A stretch of 64,000 nucleotides of DNA from an uncultured Lachnospiraceae bacterium (lineage in GTDB: Bacteria; Bacillota; Clostridia; Lachnospirales; Lachnospiraceae), in contig CALGVA010000053.1 in NCBI GenBank assembly GCA_937920345.1, forward strand, positions 62,001-126,000, read 5' to 3'. Below the pieces are notes generated by a model, which saw only the letters and a list, made by a program, of their open reading frames with translations, was not told the DNA's origin and did not search any database. Position 1 is the first letter of the stretch, and each line of letters begins with the position of its first letter. Shown here piece by piece: positions 58,256 through 64,000 of the stretch. Position numbers and translations under genes: made by a program.

Positions 58256-60705
58256 TGCAGCCACAATTTACAGATAAGGCGAAAGCGGCATTAGTGCTCG
58301 CGGAGAGGGCGGCCAGAAGCCTGAGGCAGAGTTATGTGGGAAGCGAACATATTCTGCTGGGACTGTTGCGGGAGAATACGGGGGTTGCAGCCACGGTTTT
58401 ACAGAATAACGGCGTAGATGTCGTGCAGTTAAAAGAGATGATCAAGGATCTGATTGCGCCGGAGAGTTCGGTTCTGATTGCAGAGCGGGACGGTTATTCT
58501 CCGCGGGCACAGAGCATTCTGGATGAAGCGCACAGACAGGCGGAGCGCTTTCACAGCGATAAGACGGGAACGGAACACATACTTCTGGGGCTTTTGAAGG
58601 AGGGCGAGAATGTAGCGGTCAGACTGCTTAACACGATGGGAATCTCCATACAGAAGCTGTATGTGGATGTGCTGGTGGCCATGGGCGAGGACGGCGCCTT
58701 GTACAAAGAAGATCTGGGGAAGAAACAGGGTAAGAAAAAGAGTTCTACTTCCACGCTGGATCAGTACAGCCGTGATCTGACAGCTCTGGCGAGAGAGGGC
58801 AGGCTTGATCCGGTGATCGGCAGAGAGGAAGAAATCACGCGTGTGATTCAGATCTTAAGCCGCAGGACGAAGAACAATCCCTGTCTGATCGGTGAGCCGG
58901 GTGTGGGTAAAACCGCTGTGGTAGAGGGACTGGCGGCACGGATCGTTACGGGGGACGTACCCTTTACCGTACAGAATAAGAGAGTGCTGACGCTGGATCT
59001 GTCCGGCATGGTAGCCGGAAGTAAATACAGGGGTGAATTTGAGGAACGGATTAAGAAGGTCATACGGGAAGTGATTGAGGACGGCAATATAGTCCTTTTT
59101 CTGGACGAACTGCATACGATTATCGGTGCCGGCGGTGCAGAGGGTGCGATCGATGCATCCAATATCCTGAAGCCCTCGCTGGCAAGAGGTGAGATTCAGC
59201 TGATCGGAGCGACCACCATTGCGGAGTATCGTAAATATGTAGAGAAGGATGCCGCGTTAGAACGGAGATTCCAGCCCGTGACGGTGGAGGAACCGACTGT
59301 GGAGGAGGCGGAGAATATTCTGCGGGGTGTTGCGCATAAGTATGAGGAGCATCACCGCGTTACCATTACAGCCGAGGCAATCAGCGCGGCGGTAGCGCTT
59401 TCCAACAGATATATTAATGACCGGAACCTGCCGGATAAGGCGATTGACCTGATTGATGAGGCGGCCGCGGCGGTACGGCTTAATGTGACCGGGCAGCCAG
59501 ACAGGCTGCGGGAGCTTTCGGAGGAGATTAAGAAGATCGATCTGCAGATCGAGCGATCTATCCGCATGGAAGCATTTACACAGGCGGCGGAGCTGAAAAA
59601 GAAGCAGGGTGACTGTATCAGGAAGTATGACAGGATCATCAAGCGCATGGAGAAGGAAGAGGCAAAGCGCACTTACGTGGTGGGTGAGAACGAGATCGCG
59701 GAGGTTGTAGCGCTCTGGACGAAAATTCCGGTAAAGAAGCTTGCCGAGAAAGAGAGCGAACGGCTGCTGAAACTGGAGTCTATTCTGCATAAACGTGTGA
59801 TCGGGCAGGAGGAAGCGGTGACTGCTGTGGCTAAGGCGATGCGCAGAGGCCGGGTAGGACTGCAGGACCCTAACCGTCCGATTGGTTCATTCCTGTTCCT
59901 GGGACCGACCGGTGTGGGTAAGACCGAACTGAGTAAGGCGCTGGCAGAGGCAATGTTCGGCTCGGAAAACGCATTGATCCGTGTAGACATGTCAGAATAT
60001 ATGGAAGGGCATTCCGTGTCCAAAATGATCGGTTCCCCGCCGGGGTATGTGGGATTCGAGGATGGCGGACAGCTGTCGGAGAAAGTACGCAGGAATCCGT
60101 ATTCCGTGGTGCTGTTTGATGAGATCGAGAAGGCGCATCCGGATGTTTTTAACGTATTGCTGCAGGTGCTGGATGACGGACATATCACAGACTCTAAAGG
60201 CAGGAAGGTAAGCTTTAAGAATACAATTCTCATCATGACCTCCAATGCGGGGGCACAGAGGATCATAGATCCTAAGAATCTCGGTTTTGGTGCACAGACA
60301 ACGCAGCAGCAGGACTACGATAAGATGAAGTCGGGGGTGATGGAGGAAGTAAAACGCCTTTTCAAACCGGAATTTATCAATCGTATTGATGAGATTATGG
60401 TATTCCATCCACTTAACAGGGAGGATATGAAGAAGATTGTCACGCTGCTGGCGCAGAATCTGGTGAAGCGGTGCAGAGAGCAGATGGAGATAGAATTAGT
60501 CATTACGCCTTCCGTCAAGGAATGGCTGATTGATAAGCATATGGACACTAAGATGGGCGCAAGGCCTATGAAGCGTGCGATTCAGTCAGAGATTGAGGAT
60601 GCACTGGCGGAAGAGATCCTGCGGGGAACTGTCAGACAGGGCGACCGGGTATGTGCAGGACTGAAAAATAAGCAGATTGTATTTACAGTACGTGAAGATA
60701 AATAA
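58255..60705 (+). CDS. clpC: ATP-dependent Clp protease ATPase subunit ClpC
   Basis: 816 residues. The N-terminal double Clp_N repeat (SEHILLGLLRE and TEHILLGLLKE) is followed by AAA module 1 (Walker A GEPGVGKT near 213, Walker B LFLDELH near 281), a middle UVR-like segment (EAFTQAAELKKKQGD) and AAA module 2 (Walker A GPTGVGKT near 550, Walker B LFDEIEKAHPDV near 618), and a C-terminal D2-small domain (GARPMKRAIQ). ClpC unfolds proteins for ClpP. McsA and McsB are not found here. A start overlapping the GntR stop implies coupled expression. Confidence 0.95.
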   Translation: MQPQFTDKAKAALVLAERAARSLRQSYVGSEHILLGLLRENTGVAATVLQNNGVDVVQLKEMIKDLIAPESSVLIAERDGYSPRAQSILDEAHRQAERFHSDKTGTEHILLGLLKEGENVAVRLLNTMGISIQKLYVDVLVAMGEDGALYKEDLGKKQGKKKSSTSTLDQYSRDLTALAREGRLDPVIGREEEITRVIQILSRRTKNNPCLIGEPGVGKTAVVEGLAARIVTGDVPFTVQNKRVLTLDLSGMVAGSKYRGEFEERIKKVIREVIEDGNIVLFLDELHTIIGAGGAEGAIDASNILKPSLARGEIQLIGATTIAEYRKYVEKDAALERRFQPVTVEEPTVEEAENILRGVAHKYEEHHRVTITAEAISAAVALSNRYINDRNLPDKAIDLIDEAAAAVRLNVTGQPDRLRELSEEIKKIDLQIERSIRMEAFTQAAELKKKQGDCIRKYDRIIKRMEKEEAKRTYVVGENEIAEVVALWTKIPVKKLAEKESERLLKLESILHKRVIGQEEAVTAVAKAMRRGRVGLQDPNRPIGSFLFLGPTGVGKTELSKALAEAMFGSENALIRVDMSEYMEGHSVSKMIGSPPGYVGFEDGGQLSEKVRRNPYSVVLFDEIEKAHPDVFNVLLQVLDDGHITDSKGRKVSFKNTILIMTSNAGAQRIIDPKNLGFGAQTTQQQDYDKMKSGVMEEVKRLFKPEFINRIDEIMVFHPLNREDMKKIVTLLAQNLVKRCREQMEIELVITPSVKEWLIDKHMDTKMGARPMKRAIQSEIEDALAEEILRGTVRQGDRVCAGLKNKQIVFTVREDK

Positions 60706-60732
60706 TAAGCAAGGACGTAGGAGGACAAGACA

Positions 60733-61149
60733 ATGGCTGTAGTAGAGGAATTACTGCGAACAGAAGAGGACGGAGCGATCAGTTTCGGCAATTATAAGCT
60801 GGAGACCAAGGCAAAGCTGGAGAATTACGAGCATGACGGCGACCTGTATAAGGTTAAGACTTATAAGGAGCTGACGAAGCTGGAGAAGAACGGTATGTTT
60901 GCCTATGAGTCACAGCCCGGAACGAGTGTCATTGATTTTAAGGAAACGGAAGATGGTGTTGCCTTTACGGTAGAGGCGGATGAAGACACGCAGATCACAG
61001 TCGGTCTGGAAGAGGATACTGAGTACAGCGTTACCGTAGGGGATGTGAATATCGGTAAGATGAAGACGAACTTAAGCGGCAAGCTGAGCATCAGCGTGGA
61101 ACTGGAGCATGCGGGCGAGATCGCGGTCAAGATTGTGAAGAATGGCTAA
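60733..61149 (+). CDS. Small uncharacterised beta-rich protein in the clpC-radA operon
   Basis: 138 residues. The composition is rich in Glu and Lys, with a beta pattern in the second half (VAFTVEADEDTQITVGLEED, YSVTVGDVNIGKMKTNLSGK). It has no signal peptide, membrane segment or metal motif. In related Clostridia the orthologue is often labelled endosialidase, but I see no such catalytic motif. It starts 27 bases after clpC and its end overlaps radA by 8 bases, so it is part of that operon. Confidence 0.7.
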   Translation: MAVVEELLRTEEDGAISFGNYKLETKAKLENYEHDGDLYKVKTYKELTKLEKNGMFAYESQPGTSVIDFKETEDGVAFTVEADEDTQITVGLEEDTEYSVTVGDVNIGKMKTNLSGKLSISVELEHAGEIAVKIVKNG

Positions 61150-62527
61150 GAGCAAGGCAGGGACAGTGTTTTACTGTCAAAACTGCGGACATGAATCCTC
61201 TAAGTGGGTGGGACAGTGTCCCGCCTGCAAAGAGTGGAACAGTATGGTGGAGGAGAAGGCGGTCGTCAGGCATGACGGCGCATCCCGCGGCATCGGAAGC
61301 GGCGGCAGCGCACGCGGTGTGAGAGCGGTGCAGCCTTCTAATCTGTCGGAGGTGAGCGTACAGGAAGAAGACCGTATGCAAACCCGTATAGCGGAACTGG
61401 ACAGAGTGCTGGGCGGCGGTATCGTGCCCGGCTCGTTGACGTTGGTGGGAGGCGATCCCGGAATCGGTAAATCGACGCTGCTGCTGCAGGTGTGCAGGCT
61501 GATGGCGGCCGACGGGCGTAAAGTGCTCTATATTTCCGGAGAAGAGTCGCTGCGGCAGATCAAGCTCAGGGCAAACAGACTGGGAGACTTCTCGGATAAT
61601 CTTCTGCTGCTGTGTGAGACGAGCCTTGAAATCGTGGAACAGACGATTCGCAATGTCATGCCGGACATTACGATCATTGACTCCATACAGACAATGTATC
61701 ATGAGGAGATCTCGTCGGCGCCCGGAAGCGTTTCTCAGGTGCGGGAATCCACGAATGTGCTGCTGCAATTGGCGAAAGGCCTTAATGTATCCGTCTTCAT
61801 CGTCGGACACGTGACGAAGGAAGGAACGGTGGCGGGACCGAGAGTACTGGAACATATGGTGGATACCGTGCTTTATTTCGAGGGAGACCGGCATGCTTCC
61901 TATCGTATTCTGCGAGGCGTGAAGAATCGTTTCGGTTCTACGAATGAGATCGGGGTGTTTGAGATGAAGGAGGAGGGACTTGTCGAAGTGCAGAATCCTT
62001 CGGAGTTCATGCTGAGCGGCAGACCGGAAGAGGCAAGCGGTTGTGTTGTATCGTGTTCTATGGAAGGGACGCGGCCGATTCTGCTGGAGATTCAGGCACT
62101 GGTATGTCACAGTAATTTCGGCATTCCGAGAAGACAGGCGATCGGCACGGACTTTAACAGGGTTAATCTGCTGATGGCGGTATTGGAGAAAAGGCTGGGC
62201 GTACAGATGTCTGACTGCGACGCCTACGTGAATCTGACCGGCGGCATTCGCATCGCGGAGCCGGCGATCGATCTGGGGATCGCCATGGCGATCGTGTCGA
62301 GCTTTAAGAACCGGGTGATTGATGACCGCATCGTTGCTTTCGGAGAGATCGGTTTAAGCGGTGAAGTGCGGGGCGTCTCTATGGTGGGACAGAGAGTGGC
62401 GGAAGCGGCTAAGCTGGGATTTACGACCTGCATCATCCCGAAATCCGGTATGGAACAGGTGAAACCTGTTGAGGGTGTAAAAGTGATCGGGGTGAAGACC
62501 GTACAGGATGCGATTGATCTGATCTGA
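61142..62527 (+). CDS. radA: DNA repair protein RadA
   Basis: 461 residues. An N-terminal C4 zinc finger (CQNCGHESSKWVGQCPACKE), Walker A GGDPGIGKST near 104, the KNRFGS motif near 261 and a C-terminal Lon-like domain (GIRIAEPAIDLGIAMAIVSS) define RadA/Sms. It helps branch migration in recombination repair. It overlaps the small upstream gene by 8 bases. No T-run terminator is obvious after the stop, and a 220-base gap precedes the LCP gene. Confidence 0.95.
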   Translation: MAKSKAGTVFYCQNCGHESSKWVGQCPACKEWNSMVEEKAVVRHDGASRGIGSGGSARGVRAVQPSNLSEVSVQEEDRMQTRIAELDRVLGGGIVPGSLTLVGGDPGIGKSTLLLQVCRLMAADGRKVLYISGEESLRQIKLRANRLGDFSDNLLLLCETSLEIVEQTIRNVMPDITIIDSIQTMYHEEISSAPGSVSQVRESTNVLLQLAKGLNVSVFIVGHVTKEGTVAGPRVLEHMVDTVLYFEGDRHASYRILRGVKNRFGSTNEIGVFEMKEEGLVEVQNPSEFMLSGRPEEASGCVVSCSMEGTRPILLEIQALVCHSNFGIPRRQAIGTDFNRVNLLMAVLEKRLGVQMSDCDAYVNLTGGIRIAEPAIDLGIAMAIVSSFKNRVIDDRIVAFGEIGLSGEVRGVSMVGQRVAEAAKLGFTTCIIPKSGMEQVKPVEGVKVIGVKTVQDAIDLI

Positions 62528-62750
62528 CCGAGTCGTCTTTTGATTCCCGGTCCGGTATTGGAAGAATATGACAGAAATGTAACAAATTTATGAATAAATT
62601 TAATATTTTAGGTTTTTTCTATACCCAAGTAAGAAGTTTTGTGATAGGATAATGTGGATATGTATAGTGCTATAGGTATGTGATAACAAATAAGGGTTCT
62701 TATGGGATAATGAAGGGGTGTTACCATGAACCCGGGCGAAGGAGTCACTT

Positions 62751-63923
62751 ATGGACAAGCAGGTACAGGATTCTCAGGAAGTACAGCGGAGTGAGAATCC
62801 GGCAGATAACGGTCAGCCGGAACGTGTGAGCGGGACTAATAACGGGAACACAGCGACACAGAACAACGGCAGACGAAGAGGGATCAGAAATGTGCCGCTT
62901 CTGATTGCAGAGCTTCTGCTTTTGACGGCGGCAGTTGCAGTTATGTATGTTGTGGTCACGACAACCAGAGAAGTCGAGCGTAAGACGATCGACAGGGAAA
63001 AGATTACGATCAATGAAGAAGTGGCAGAGATCATGCAGGAAGAGGAAACCGAGACCATGCTCAAGGGGTATCACAACATCGCGCTTTTCGGTGTGGATGC
63101 CAGGAACGGAGAACTCGGCAAAGGTACGAGAAGCGACACGATTATCATTGCGAGTATCAATCAGGATACACAGGAGATCAGACTGGTCTCGGTGTTCCGG
63201 GATACCTTCTTAAACCTTGGCAACGATTCCTATAACAAATGCAATGCGGCGTATGCAAACGGCGGACCGGAGCAGGCGATCAATATGCTGAATACGAATC
63301 TGGATCTGAATATTACGGACTATGTGACAGTGGGATTCGGAGGATTGATTGATTCAGTCAATGCACTTGGCGGCGTCGAGATGGAAGTCACGAAAGCGGA
63401 GATCTCGCATTTGAATAATTATCAGCTGACGATGGCGGAGGAGCTGGGCGTGGATTATATACCGGTGGAGCACAGCGGCAGACAGCTGCTCGATGGTTTG
63501 CAGGCCACGGCGTACTGCAGGATACGGTATACGAAGGGCGATGATTTCAGGCGTGCCGAGCGGCAGAGAGATGTGCTGGCGGCAATGATGGAGAAGGCGA
63601 AAACCGCTTCCGTAGGAGAGTTGACTGAGATGGTTAATGCCATACTGCCGGAAGTGCAGACTTCGCTCGGTGTCAATGATATCGTGAGCGTTCTCGGCAG
63701 CGTGGCGGGGTACGATATTGTTACAAGCGAGGGATTTCCTTTTGAAGATAACCGGGTCGGCGCCAATGTAGGCAGCAAAGGAAGCTGTGTCATTCCGAAC
63801 GATCTGGAAGAGAATGTAATAGAACTGCATAGCATCTTATATCCGGAGACAGACTATAAACCGTCCAAGCGTGTGGCGGGAATCAGCGATGAGATTGAGG
63901 CATTGACAGCCGAATACAGATAA
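62751..63923 (+). CDS. LCP-family (LytR-CpsA-Psr) cell-wall ligase
   Basis: 390 residues. A cytosolic N-terminus of about 45 residues, one helix (VPLLIAELLLLTAAVAVMYV), and the LCP domain: NIALFGVDARNGELGKGTRS, DTIIIASINQDTQEIRLVSV, FRDTF, NAAYANGGPEQAINMLN, ARIRYT-like CRIRYTKGDDFRRAERQRD. The Arg/Asp residues that bind polyprenyl-pyrophosphate are present. LCP enzymes attach teichoic acids or capsules to peptidoglycan, so it is a plausible partner of the polymer cluster at the window start, though far from it. GAAGGAG is 8 bases upstream. Confidence 0.92.
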   Translation: MDKQVQDSQEVQRSENPADNGQPERVSGTNNGNTATQNNGRRRGIRNVPLLIAELLLLTAAVAVMYVVVTTTREVERKTIDREKITINEEVAEIMQEEETETMLKGYHNIALFGVDARNGELGKGTRSDTIIIASINQDTQEIRLVSVFRDTFLNLGNDSYNKCNAAYANGGPEQAINMLNTNLDLNITDYVTVGFGGLIDSVNALGGVEMEVTKAEISHLNNYQLTMAEELGVDYIPVEHSGRQLLDGLQATAYCRIRYTKGDDFRRAERQRDVLAAMMEKAKTASVGELTEMVNAILPEVQTSLGVNDIVSVLGSVAGYDIVTSEGFPFEDNRVGANVGSKGSCVIPNDLEENVIELHSILYPETDYKPSKRVAGISDEIEALTAEYR

Positions 63924-63941
63924 AAGAGCGGGAAATACAAG

Positions 63942-63976
63942 ACAGCAGCCTGGGACCGGAGCCCCGGCTGCTGTTT
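63942..63976 (+). terminator. Terminator after the LCP gene
   Basis: ACAGCAGCC (63942-63950) and GGCTGCTGT (63966-63974) form a perfect 9-bp stem with a 15-base loop, followed by TTGATGG. The T-run is short, so strength is uncertain. Confidence 0.65.
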
Positions 63977-64000
63977 GATGGTTATATCGGTAAGAAAGTA

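Noticed and set aside
1..64000. tRNA, rRNA, CRISPR array or intact insertion sequence
   Set aside because: No cloverleaf-like, rRNA-like, spaced-repeat or transposase sequence was seen on reading; a dedicated search (tRNAscan, CRISPR finder) was not possible here.

Overview
The window reads as one chromosomal stretch of a low-to-mid GC, Gram-positive anaerobe of the class Clostridia, most likely a gut Lachnospiraceae. This is inferred from gene content: GntR-clpC-radA order, PurE without PurK, an OFA-type oxalate/formate antiporter, M56/BlaI pairs, many two-component genes, a lipobox lipoprotein, LCP and SH3b surface proteins, and Shine-Dalgarno motifs of the AGGAGG type. No rRNA, tRNA, CRISPR array or intact transposase was seen.

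Layout. 1-9108 is the end of a cell-surface polymer cluster: a polymerase/glycosyltransferase fusion cut by the window edge, an FkbM methyltransferase, a four-part methyltransferase/kinase-like/Rossmann/cytidylyltransferase fusion, and two tandem sugar-isomerase-like proteins. One small Rossmann module recurs in four consecutive proteins at different positions. 9117-10977 (minus) is an IbrB/IbrA-like ParB plus PAPS-reductase pair. 11041-14213 holds a BlaI-type repressor, an M56 sensor protease and two small proteins; two near-identical operators sit just downstream of two strong promoters. 14237-18026 (minus) is an ECF sigma factor, a membrane protein and an ABC exporter, with a 102-bp MITE-like palindrome inserted just upstream of the sigma gene. 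18365-22064 has an antiporter, a Rieske-FAD oxidoreductase and an inositol monophosphatase-family enzyme, followed by two decayed genes (HD hydrolase, mscL).

23509-25585 encodes a MotA/MotB-like pair resembling ZorA/ZorB with no effector beside it. 25655-32544 (minus) contains an aldo/keto reductase, two membrane proteins and a MoxR-DUF58-transglutaminase operon. 32727-44832 is rich in signalling: a hybrid histidine kinase with two periplasmic-binding domains, an FtsX-type ABC transporter with its own two-component system, a hemerythrin protein, a chemoreceptor and a free HPt protein.

45083-64000 is mostly housekeeping: YdcF, a TPR lipoprotein, a degenerate Nudix protein coupled to pyrF-pyrE, small membrane proteins, an M29 aminopeptidase, purE-purM-purN-purD, a zinc-ribbon/HTH protein, an SH3b membrane protein with a charged tail, GntR-clpC-small protein-radA, and an LCP cell-wall ligase.

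The observations most worth following are the recurring Rossmann module and the four-domain fusion, the isolated ZorAB-like motor pair, the BlaI/M56 regulon with its matched operators, the IbrAB-like pair, and the MITE at the sigma gene.
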